NCBI RefSeq assembly: GCF_033115175.1
Contig: NC_084829.1
Coordinates: 131,970,996-132,034,995 of the forward strand
Reading direction: 5' to 3'
Length of the DNA: 64,000 bases
Source: Lepus europaeus
Lineage: Eukaryota > Chordata > Mammalia > Lagomorpha > Leporidae
Below are positions 1-64,000 of this stretch, piece after piece. The notes beneath the pieces are model-generated. The model worked only from the letters and a program-made list of their open reading frames with translations, was not told where the DNA came from and did no database searches. The stretch's first letter is position 1. Every line of letters begins with the position of its first letter. The translations under genes were made by a program, and so were the position numbers.

Positions 1-1580
1 CTCTATGCAAGTTGATTTCAAAAATGAATATAAGGCAACAGTAATCAAGAAAAATGATATGTGCATAAAGACATATACAGAAATTAATGAAATGGAATAG
101 TGTCTTAATAATATAAGTGAAATAAGCCAGACATGGAAAGACAAATACCATATGATCTCTCTTATTTGTGGAACTCTTAGAAGTAGAATAGAATGGTGCT
201 TGCCAGGTGCTGGAGGGACCATATGGTGGTTGAGGGTATATTGGCCAGATTATTCCCAAGAGAGATAAACCCCCCAGCATAGTGAATTGGTTTTTGACAA
301 GGCGCCAAAGTAATTCAATGTAAAAAAAAAACATAATCTTGAACAATTGGCCATTCATGTATAGAAGGATGAATTTAGAACCTGTCTGACACAGTAGACA
401 ATAATTAACTTGGAGTGAATTCTCTATCCAAATAAAGGCCAAAACTACCAACTTCTAGAAAAAATTGCAGGCAGAAATCTTGTGACTTTGAATGAGGCAA
501 AGATTTTCTAGATATAATACCAAAATCATATTCCATAAAATGTTGATAAATCAGATTCTATCAGAATAAAAATGTTTACTCTTTAAAAGACACCATTAAG
601 AAAAAGAAAAGCCACAGACTTAAGTATTTGCAAATCACATATATAATGAAAGACTTGTGTCTAGAATACATAAAGAACTCATAAGTTAATAATTAGATGA
701 CAAATAAAAATAAGCCAAAGATCTGAGTAGACATCTCACCCAAGAAGACATATGAATGGCAAATAATCATATGAAAAGATTTTCAACATAATTTGTCATT
801 AAAGAAATTTAAATTAAAGCCACTTTGAGATACCATCAAACACTCCACTCAAATAGCTATTTTCAAAATACAAAAACAAAGACAATAACACTGCCACGAG
901 TAAGTGTTTAAAAGTAGGTGGACTCCCCATGCATTTCCATGCTGACACCAGTAAATGTTGGAGAGGACAGACCCCTTTCATGTGCAATAGTACAGCCTCT
1001 TGGGTAAGCAATTTCCTAGTTTCCCAAAAACTTAAATATATATACTTTCCACCAGATCTAAAAATTCCACTGCCATTTTTCTATTCAAGGGAAATGAAAA
1101 TATGGGCTCATGAAGACATGCATGTGAATGTTCATAGCGACATTATTCATACTAATTCAAAATGGAAACAATCCTAATGTCCAGTAATTGGTTAAAAGAT
1201 AAACAAAATGTGACATAGCCATAGAATGGAATACTACTCAGTAATAAAAAGGCATCACTGAACCATTCATCACCACAGATGAACACCTAAATACTGTGCC
1301 AAGTGTGAGAAGCCAGACACAAAGGACTTATTGTAACATATAATTTATTAGAATTTCTTAGGAAAGGCAAAGCCATAGCCAGAAAGCAAAGCAGTCTTTG
1401 TTTGGAGCTGGAATGAGAGCAATTTTGAACTGCAAAAGTGCAGCAGGAAACTTCTTGACTCAGTGGAAGTGTTCCCAAACGGAATTGTATAAACAGATGT
1501 ACAACTGCATAAGTTGCTAATTGTTGAACAGCAAAATTATGCTGGGTAAATTTTGTAATATGCAAATTAGATTATAATAA
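1..1580 (+). mobile_element. Old L1 element, end of ORF2 and 3' UTR (L1M type)
   Basis: From about 275 the order of phrases follows the 3' part of mammalian L1 ORF2 and 3' UTR (for example GACAAGGCGCCAAAG, then the GGAATACTACTCAG phrase near 1229). All frames are broken. A piece at about 105-255 resembles another L1 3' end and interrupts the order, so it may be a nested fragment. The left edge lies outside the window. Confidence 0.7.
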
Positions 1581-1969
1581 ACCTATTACAATTACACTTA
1601 TTTACAAACTTAGGTTTTGTTAGAGATAGAAGTGTAGGGGGAAAAAAAAGAAATAGAGATGTGGGATATAATATGGGCAGTGGTAGCAGACTGTGTACAG
1701 CAAAACCTGAAGAACTAGGTGGCCACTTCCTTAGATGGGGTGTGCACTTTAAATTTTTGCACTTTCTATTATTCTCAATTGCATGATACACGCTAGCTCC
1801 TCTTCGCTTACGTTGTGTCCTACTGATCCCTATCAGCATCTCTCCTCCTCAGGGAAGCAGGTGCTCCTTCCGACCCCTTTGTGGAAGCACATCCAAGGTG
1901 GCTCTGAAACCTTCCCAGGAATTGTAAGTCATGTGTAATTTATGCAAAAATAAAATCATTGTAAATTTA
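1581..1969. other. No recognised feature (5' flank)
   Basis: Non-repetitive-looking, AT-moderate DNA; nothing recognised. Confidence 0.4.
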
Positions 1970-2388
1970 TTTTTTTAAAGATTTATTTATTTATTTCAAA
2001 GTTAGATTCCCCTGAGTTAGTTACACCCCTTCTCCCTGCCCATTAAAAAGTGTAGGTGGCTGTGAATAAATTCAGACATGTTCATTGAAAAAAAAAAAAA
2101 GAAATAGAGAGAAGGAGAGGCACAGAGAGAGAGGTCTTCTTCTGCTTCACTCCCCAAATGACTGCAATGGCCAGAGCTCAGCTGATCTGAAGTCAGGAGC
2201 CAGGAGTTTCTTCTGGCTTTCCCACATGGGTGCAGGGGCCCAAGGATTTGGGCCATCTTCTACTGCTTTCCCAAGCCACAGCAGAGAGCTGGATTGGAAG
2301 TGGAGCAGCCAAGACTTGAACCGGCACCCATATGGGATGCCAGCACTGCAGGCAGTGGCTTTACCCACTACATCACAGCCCTGGCCCC
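1970..2388 (-). mobile_element. CSINE, antisense, with internal insertion
   Basis: Complete C-repeat SINE flanked by a 16-bp duplication (AATCATTGTAAATTTA at 1954-1969 and 2389-2404). About 80 bp at 2008-2088, ending in an A-run, is not part of the usual CSINE and separates the TTTATTTA tail from the body. Confidence 0.9.
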
Positions 2389-2572
2389 AATCATTGTAAA
2401 TTTAAAACAAATGCCTTGAAGGTGGCAATTGGGTGATTCAAGTATGGAAAGAATAGATTTGAATTTTTTGTAAAGTTGGGGAAATGTAAAACATTTTGTT
2501 CACATTTGGAGATAACAGTGTAATACATCATATGATTTATAAAATCATATCATGGCCTCAGAGAACCCTTTT

Positions 2573-2897
2573 CAAGATTTTATTTATTTATTTGAGAGGT
2601 AGAGTTACAGACAGAGAGAGGGAAAAACAGAGGGAAAGGTCTTCCATCTGCTGGTTCACTCCACAAATGGCCACAATGGTTGTAGCTGGGCCAATCTAAA
2701 GACAGGAACCAGGAACTTCTTCTGGGTCTCCCACATGCATACAGGGGCCCAAGCACTTAAGCCATCTTCCACTGCTTTCCCAGGCCATAGCAGAGAGCTG
2801 GATTAGAAGAGGAGCAGCTGGGGCAAAAACCAGCACCCATAAAGGATGCTGGGGCCACAGTTGGAGGCTTAGCCTACTAAGCCACAGTGCCGGCCTC
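2573..2897 (-). mobile_element. CSINE, antisense
   Basis: Tail TTTATTTATTTGAGAGG, the GAAGATGGC region and tRNA-like head end near GTGCCGGCC. Confidence 0.9.
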
Positions 2898-2959
2898 CCC
2901 AGAGAGTTCTTGGGCTCCAATCAGGGTCGTACAGTTATCCCAGCTTCTTGCTCCAGAAG

Positions 2960-3290
2960 GGGTGTGTGTGTGTGTGTGTGTGTGTTTGAAAGGCAGAGTT
3001 ACAGAAAGAAAGAGAAGGAAAGAGAAATCTTGCATCCGCTGGTTCACTCCCAAAATAGCCACAATGGCCAGAGCTGAGTTGGTCTGAAGCCAGGTGCTAG
3101 GAGCTTTCTCTGGGTCTCCCATGTGGGTGGTGCAGGAGCTCAAGCACTTGTTCCATCATCTGCTGCTTTCCCAGGTGCATTAGCAGGGAGCTAGATGGGA
3201 AGTAGAACAGCCAGGATTCGAACTGGGGCTGATTTGGGATGCTACTGTTGCAGATGGCAGCTTTACCTGCTATGTCACAGTGCTGGCCCC
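2960..3290 (-). mobile_element. CSINE, antisense, preceded by (TG)n
   Basis: Body starts TTTGAAAGGCAGAGTTACAG and ends GTGCTGGCCCC. The usual tail is replaced by a TG dinucleotide run at about 2962-2985. Confidence 0.88.
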
Positions 3291-3356
3291 AGAGGATTTT
3301 TTTTTTTTTGCTTACGAAAAGGAAAGCAATCAGGATGTCATACAAAATTACAAAAT

Positions 3357-3679
3357 CTTTTTTTTTTAAGATTTATTTATTTATTAAACAGAGAGAGAAG
3401 GAGAGGCGGTGGGGGGGGGGTGTCTTCCATTCACCGATTCACTCCCCAATTGGCCACAATGGCCAGAGCTGCGCTGATCTGAAGCCAGGAGCCAGGAGCT
3501 TCTTCTGGGTCTCCCGCATGAGTGCAGGGGCCCAAGGACTTTGGCCATCTTCTACTGCTTTCCCAGGCCACAGCACAGATCTGAATTGGAAGTGGAGCAG
3601 CCGGGACTTGAACTGGCACCCATATGGGATGCCGGCACTGTAGGTGGTGGCTTTACTTGCTACGCCACGGAGTGGGCCC
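3357..3679 (-). mobile_element. CSINE, antisense
   Basis: Poly-T and AAGATTTATTTATTTATT tail, body with a run of ten or more G near 3411, head ending GTGGGCCCC. Confidence 0.9.
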
Positions 3680-4199
3680 CACTCATTAAATCTTAAAATT
3701 GATTAATGCCATGGGGAAAGTGTTCTTTTTCTAGGACTCATCAAGCTGAAAGAGCTGTGTGTCTTTTTCCGTCTCAGTTGTGGCTGCATGACTTCAGAGT
3801 TTTACCAGTGAATTAGAGAAAGCTGGAACGCTCTGTAGCAGCCACTCAGATAATGACTCTCCAGCACATTTCATTTTTGACGAGAAGAGTCATTTCTCAA
3901 CTTTGAGAAGTCGTACTTCCAACATAGACAAATAGGTTTTGCTTGGTGTTTTGGCGTTATTTACATTTGTTTCTGGTACTAAGAGAGAAGTGCTTAAATA
4001 TTTATTGTTAAGATAAAAGTCAAGGAATTTATAAAATGGTAAACTGTCATCTTTACTGCTGCACTAGGTTAGCATCTTCAATCAGTCAAGTAGAGTGATT
4101 CAGGATTAGAGCTGCCGCATTCATCATTCTCCTTAGTACCACTGAAATCGGAGATGACCCCCTAGAATTTATACAAAAATGTGGCCCCTTAAAGTTCAC
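3680..4199. other. No recognised feature (5' flank)
   Basis: About 520 bp between a SINE and a probable LTR; nothing recognised. Confidence 0.4.
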
Positions 4200-4860
4200 C
4201 AGAAGTGCTATCTGAGGTGCCACATGTGCTACTGGAATTTGGGGTGCCATACGATTTCACCATATGCTTACTAATAAATTCCCAATATTAATAAGCCCCA
4301 GAGGGTTCTTGCCTAATATTTAGAGAAAAATTCTAAATACCAGCACAGATAAACGAGGCAGCATGGTATATTTTAAGCTTTTATTTAGTGCGAAAGATGC
4401 ATAGGAGAGTGACGGCTCTACTAAGAGAGAGAGGTGGATCTGGGTTCATACCGAGCACCAGGAACCAGCAACGTGGAGGAGCATCTAGGCCAGGAAGCCT
4501 AGGGTGGGTGGCCCGAAGGCCATGCGCCCTGGAGGCACAAGGCTACCGCAAGCCCCCTCCTGGCAAGAGGCCAGGGAAAAGAGAAGGGCCCAGGACACAC
4601 CATGTTCCAGGCTTTTAACCCACTTCCAAAGGAGAGTGGTTAATGAACCTGATTGGCTGGTGGGCACCCAGGTGTTGGCCAGGTAGAGGGATGAGGCCAC
4701 ACAGGAGCGTGGTGAAGGTATCAGGTAGGGCGTGAGGTCACACAGGGGCGTGGCGAAGGCGTGGTCTTCCAGCTCACAAACCTAATCGATTTGAACCTGT
4801 ATGCCTGCCTACTTCACCACCGGGAGAAGCTTCGTGGTGGTTTCTTGTCTCCCGACCTCA
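4200..4860 (-). mobile_element. Probable LTR of an endogenous retrovirus, antisense, edges uncertain
   Basis: Read on the minus strand the segment has an LTR-like order: a proposed TG start at 4860, two 41-bp-spaced copies of a GTGAGGTCACACAGG-type unit (about 4691 and 4732), a TTAAAAGCC TATA-like box near 4615, and AATAAAAGC near 4380 followed by a U5-like stretch. No internal retroviral coding sequence is present. A matching target duplication at the left was not found. Confidence 0.5.
4691..4770. repeat. Tandem pair of about 41 bp inside the probable LTR
   Basis: RTGAGGYCACACAGGRGCG units at 4691 and 4732, of the kind seen as enhancer repeats in LTR U3 regions. Confidence 0.7.
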
Positions 4861-5104
4861 TTGTACTTTGGAGGAAGAAGCCGTCCCTCTGACCTTTTAG
4901 AATACATAAGACTGGGGGCCGGCACTGTGACCAAGTGGGTTACAGCCCTGGCCTGCAGCACTAGTATCCCATATGGGTCCTGCTGGAGCCTCAGCTGCTC
5001 CACTTCCAGTCCAGTTCCCTGCCCTGCTAATGCGCCTGCAAAAGCAGTGGAGGATGGCCCAAGGAGGGCCCAAGCGCTTGGCACCTTCACCCACACGGGA
5101 GACC

Positions 5105-5750
5105 TGTCACCGGAGAAAAGAGCCCTGGAAGCTGTGGGGTTCTTTTCTTGACACAAGAAAGAATTCGGGCCTGAGACAGAGAGTGAAGTAATAAGGTTTT
5201 ATGGGGGACAGGGCATCCGTCAGAATAAAGGGACAGCTATAGTGCCCAGTCACTCGGACTGGGGGAGAGCGAGATTGCATGGCTGAATGGAGGGAATACT
5301 CCTGGGCAGGCCTGGCAGGCAGCTCGGCAGACAGCAGAGAGCTGAGTGCCGTCTTTGCTTGGACTCCCAGTTTTTAAGGGGCGTCTCTTTACCCGCCTCC
5401 CCCTCTCCTCCAGGACAAAGGATGGGGAGTCCTGGCAGAAGTGTTTGGTGAAAATGAGCAAATTCCTCCTCAGATTTGCTAGTGCTGGGCAGAGCACAGG
5501 TGTTTCCCTTAAGGCGTCTGTGTAGGTTTTGTTGTCCCATGTTATCAGGTCAGGTAACCCATATGCTCCTGAGGAGAGAAAATTCTGGGAGCTTTCCTTG
5601 GGGGAAGGCCTGGGACCACCTGGAAGGTTATCAGGGTCTCAGCAGGACTTTGAAGTGAAAATGCTGGGATTATAGAGCTTCCACAGCAGGTGCTGGTCTT
5701 TAGGCTCTTGTCACACACACATAGGCTGATTTCTAACTTCCTGCCTAACA
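5105..5750 (-). mobile_element. Solo LTR of an endogenous retrovirus, 646 bp, minus orientation
   Basis: The insert begins TG and ends CA and is flanked by the 4-bp direct repeat GACC (5101-5104 and 5751-5754), the hallmark of retroviral integration. Read on the minus strand there is a TTAAAA TATA-like box near 5373-5378 and an ATAAAACC signal near 5195. There are no internal genes, so it arose by recombination between two LTRs. Orientation is inferred from these signals. Confidence 0.8.
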
Positions 5751-5788
5751 GACCCAGAAGAAGCTCTTGTCTCCTGGCTTTGGATTAG

Positions 5789-5812
5789 CTCAGCTCAGCT
5801 CAGCTCAGCTGT
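5789..5812. repeat. (AGCTC)n short tandem repeat
   Basis: Four to five tandem GCTCA units inside the SINE body. Confidence 0.85.
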
Positions 5813-5914
5813 TGCGGCCATTTGGGGAGTGAACCAGCAGATGGAAGACCTCTCTCTTTTTCTCTCTCTCTGTAACTGTCTTTCAAATAAATAAAATAAA
5901 TCTTTAAAAAAAAT

Positions 5915-6969
5915 TACATAAGGCTGAGGCAAGACTTCATCAGAGGCGTTGTAATGTCTTCAGATAAACAATAGAAGGGACATACTTGACCAGTTTTGAT
6001 TCCTCTGATTTTAGAATTGTAATTCGGTTTTTATAAGTAGGCATAAAAATGGCAACTGGTGTGGCCGAGTTATGAACATCGTGAAGAGGCCACATCCTGG
6101 TGGTCTGTGTGCCAGATCCACCCTGTAGATGTGTTCCATTTTGTTTGGCCTTTGAATTGTTGAAAAAAATTGTTTTTCTGAATTTTATAGACAGCGTTTT
6201 GTAACCTGGAGAATTTACACAAACGTTTAAATTCCCTGCTTCTCTTAAAAAGCCTGCCACTCTGAGCCCCACAATCCTGCTAAGTGAATCTGGCACCCTT
6301 CCTTTACAAGGACAGACAGAATCCACTTTTAGCCACGTGCACAAGGCGCTGCCTCACTCATTTAGGGTTCCCGCTGCTCCACAGATGTTTGGGATGTTTA
6401 TGACCCTGCAGACTGCCCTGCCATTTCCAAAGGCTGACATTTAAGGTCACACGTTGCCTTGGGATGAGGAGAGTACATGAAAGTCCATTTGTTTTGTCAG
6501 GTTCAAAGCCACTTTGGAAAGGCTCTTCCGAGTTGTTTTAGAAGTTTTGACACTGTTTTTGACAAGTCTCAGTGGAATAAGTCTTTGTCCTTGAATCTGA
6601 TTTCTGGAAATAGTTAAAAGAAAATTTGGAGCCAACTTTGGGGTAAAAAAATGTGTGACTTCGAAATAATGAAAACCTGTTTCTGTTGGATCATTTGTTA
6701 GCTGACCCAAAGGAAACTTGAAGAGGTTTAATAATACTTTGAGGGATGGACTCAGCTTTTTCCAGTGCAAGAATCCTTTCTCCAAAGCTCTCAGAATATT
6801 GGATGCATGGCATTGTTATGTGTTTAAGACTTTACTTTTTTTATCTGTTGGTTCTTCTCCCTGTGTCCAGAGTCAGAACCACTTGAGGGAATGATCTATT
6901 TTGATTCATTTTAAAACCAAGACATGGACATTATTTTTTTAAAGGCAAGGCCAGATGGGCTTAAGGTCT
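5915..6969. other. No recognised feature (5' flank)
   Basis: About 1 kb without a recognised repeat or gene; possible minus-strand frames of 112-134 codons have no recognised similarity. Confidence 0.4.
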
Positions 6970-7280
6970 TTTAAATTTTATTTATTTGAAAGGCAGAGTG
7001 ACAGACACACACACACCGACACCTACACCCCACACCCAGAGTGAGTGAGACAGACAGAGATCTTTCCTCTGCTCCTCACTCCCCAAATGTCTGCAACAAC
7101 TTGGGAGGTCAAAGTCAGCAGCCAGGAACTCAATCAGTCTTCCACGTGGATGCCAGGGACTCAAGCACTTGAGCCATCACTGCCCCCGCCCAGTGTGTGC
7201 AGCAACAGGAAGCCGGATCGAACTTGGATTCACGAGTTGAATGCAGGCGCTCCTAACCACTGTACCACAACTCCCGTCCC
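6970..7280 (-). mobile_element. Diverged CSINE, antisense
   Basis: TTTATTTATTTGAAAGGCAG tail, (CA)n tract at 7007, then body and head in the usual order but with many changes, an older subfamily. Confidence 0.8.
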
Positions 7281-7739
7281 TCACTTTTGATCCAGGTTGC
7301 AAAGCTGGAGATCAAGAGACTGAACTACAGGCTTTAGGAATGAATGAATCAGGATAGATGGGAAGCATCCCAAGTTCACTATTTTCCAGGGGACAACAGT
7401 CACTTGATATTGGCTAAACACACATTCTCATATTTGAAAATTGGAATATATTTGTGTCTCTGCATATATTTGTGTAACCTAAATGAACTAAAAGTGAATT
7501 GTTTGTGGGCTGTTTGACTTGGTCCCTGAAGTGAGCCCACTTACCTGGAAGCACTGGCACTGGTTTGCTGTTGACAGGCAAGAGGCGCCTCAAGCACATT
7601 TGCGGTCTTGCTAACTGATGAGCAAGGAAATGTACACGCGGTGGAAACCAAAGCTGGAACAAACCCCACCAAGAGTGGCCGCCTACTGTCCAGATCACGG
7701 TTCCCAAAACAAGGCTAATCGACGTGTTTCAGATGGCGT
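7281..7739. other. Unique flank upstream of the CpG island
   Basis: Nothing recognised; candidate for distal promoter elements by position only. Confidence 0.4.
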
Positions 7740-8369
7740 TAGAATTCCACGTTGCAAACCAGGTGCCAGAGGTAACCTCAGCGGCGGCTGAGACTGTCCA
7801 TAGGGAAAGTCTAAAAGACGACTAGGTCTATCTATGCGAACAGCGGCAGCGGCAAAATCCCAGAAGCCCACCCCAAACCGTGCAGAACGAAATCGTGTGT
7901 GTAAGCCCGCATCTTTTAGGACTCTCTCCGTGGCTTGGCGAGTGGAAGGAGGGCGCGGAACTGTGTGATTGCTCGTAGGAGCTGCTCCACCGCGGCCGCC
8001 GGCATCCCCGCGCGCAAACGCGCCGCCCTCGCCGTGCCCCATCTCCCGCCTGGGCAGCCGCATCCTTCTCCTGCTCCTCCCCGCTCTATTTTGGAGCCCC
8101 GTGATCTCATCCTGCCCGGGCCGGCCAGCCGGCCGGGCGCAGCCAGCGCCGCCAGGCCGCTCAGGGCGATCCCGGCGAGGGTCCGGCCGGCCGCCCGGGG
8201 CGCGGGAGGGAAGAAGGCTGAGGCGAGTTCAAGGCGCGCCCACGCCAAGCACCCAAAATAACCGGCGCGCGGAGGGCCCCAAATCAGACAGGAAGCCAAA
8301 TAATCCGGGGCGTTGAGCGGCTCTCCCCTCACCGGGCGCGCTGGGCGGAGGGACCGGAGCCCAGGGTCT

Positions 8370-8463
8370 GACCGCGAGGGGCGGTGCGGCCGGCCGGGGC
8401 GGGGCCGCGCGGGGCCTATTAAAGGCGCCGTGGGGCGGCGGGGCCGGAGCGCCCGGGGCCAGC
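8370..8463 (+). promoter_or_regulatory. ENPP1 core promoter with GC boxes and TATA-like element
   Basis: A GC box (GGGGCGGGGC, about 8397-8406) and another GGGGCGG near 8433 are Sp1-type sites. CTATTAAAGG at 8416-8425 resembles a TATA box. If it is used, transcription would begin near 8445-8455 and leave a very short 5' UTR. The ATG has a good context (A at -3, G at +4). The start site itself is inferred, not seen. Confidence 0.55.
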
Positions 8464-63248
<54,785 letters not shown>

Positions 63249-63838
63249 GTGAGTGTGAACAGATGGCTTTCATCCCTCCTGGAAGCAGAGGTAGAATAGG
63301 ATGACGATAGAGCTCACGTGGGCACCTTTGTGGAAATGATGGTGGGGTAAGACAGACTCTCACGTTTTCACTGGTCCTTGTCTTGATCCCAATTTGCTGA
63401 AAGGATATGTAGAACATACCATCTTATTATTAATTTTTCTTCCCACCAGACTGCACAGTGAGGTGGTCTGCACACCTCTAGTGTGGCTTAATTAAGACTC
63501 TTGAATCAAAGCAGTGACAGAAGCCAGAGAAAAGATTTGGGGGAAGGGAAAGCTGGAGTCTCTGGTGGCAACAATAGTTGAATGGATGAAGAAACGAAGG
63601 AGAATCCATTAGCTGCATTCTAGATTTTTGCTGTACCTTCTGAAGTAGTGCTTTGATGCTAGGATTTTGAGTTTTAAATATTATTTACTTTTTCTGATGA
63701 TACAGGGTGTTCATTAAATCTTAAATATGTCTTGAGGATAATTGGAGCCCATGAACTTTAGATGAGCTAATATATCCTAAATCACTTAAAACAGCACCTG
63801 GCATATAGTAATTGCTACTTAAGTGTTTGCTATTACTA
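63249..63838. other. ENPP1 intron 17 (start)
   Basis: About 590 bp; 63780-63830 (CAGCACCTGGCATATAGTAA) resembles a MIR 3' end. Nothing else recognised. Confidence 0.4.
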
Positions 63839-64000
63839 TTTTTTTTTTTTTGGACAGTCAGAGTGGACAGTGAGAGAGAGAGAGAGACAGAGAGAAAGGT
63901 CTTCCTTTGCCGTTGGTTCATCCTCCAATGGCCGCCACGGCCGGCACACCGCACTGATCCGAAGCCAGGAGCAGGTGCTTCTCCTGGTCTCCTATATGGG
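63839..64000 (-). mobile_element. Young-type OcuSINE, antisense, cut by window end
   Basis: T-run, GGACAGTCAGAGTGGACAG, (GA)n and body to GGTCTCCTATATGGG; the head lies outside the window. Confidence 0.93.

Larger units (their letters stand above)
4915..5914 (+). mobile_element. CSINE, sense, split by a solo LTR
   Basis: The left part (4915-5104) runs from GGGGGCCGGCACTGTG to the GGGAGACC of the CSINE body; the right part (5751-5914) resumes at GACCCAGAAGAAG and ends with AAATAAATAAAATAAATC and an A-run. Flanks share TACATAAG (4904 and 5915). The SINE also holds a GCTCA/GCTCA pentamer expansion near 5789. Confidence 0.9.

Noticed and set aside
1-1580. Functional L1 reverse transcriptase
   Set aside because: Only the 3' end is present and all frames contain stops and shifts.

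Overview
The window is mammalian nuclear DNA, almost certainly from a lagomorph and most probably the European rabbit (Oryctolagus cuniculus) or a close relative. Two things point there. About 42 tRNA-derived C-repeat SINEs (CSINE/OcuSINE) are scattered on both strands, and this family is restricted to lagomorphs. There is also a lagomorph-type L1 3' UTR. No bacterial, plasmid or phage feature is present.

The only protein-coding gene is ENPP1 (ectonucleotide pyrophosphatase/phosphodiesterase 1, PC-1), on the + strand. Seventeen coding exons can be placed from the ATG at 8464 to the donor after 63248. Together they give 1726 coding nucleotides, or 575 complete codons. Every junction has AG/GT consensus and keeps phase. 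The exons encode the cytoplasmic tail with its AAASLL sorting signal, the single membrane anchor, both cysteine-rich somatomedin-B-like domains and nearly all of the catalytic domain, including all six zinc ligands and the nucleophilic threonine. The end of the catalytic domain and the nuclease-like domain lie downstream of the window, so the gene is cut by the window edge and not broken.

Layout. 1-7.7 kb: 5' flank made of an old L1 3' end, CSINEs and two probable LTR elements; one is a solo LTR sitting inside a CSINE. 7.74-8.95 kb: CpG island, promoter and exon 1. 8.7-36.0 kb: 27.3-kb first intron holding most of the SINEs, an old antisense L1, a hAT DNA transposon split by three SINEs, a small Tigger-like element and MIR copies. 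36.0-63.2 kb: exons 2-17 in introns of about 0.26-3.75 kb. Intron 7 holds a processed pseudogene of FXR1. Intron 14 holds a 2.3-kb antisense L1 carrying two nested SINEs, followed by a lagomorph L1 3' UTR fragment with an internal duplication.

No undescribed biological system was found. The observations most worth checking are: the ready-made splice acceptor (T-run then GACAG) carried by antisense young SINEs, one of them 92 bp before exon 17; the arginine at the position matching the human K173Q (K121Q) ENPP1 variant; the FXR1 retrocopy; and the datable nested insertions. Coordinates of exons are direct readings. Repeat family names rest on remembered consensus sequences, and repeat edges are approximate unless a target-site duplication is stated.
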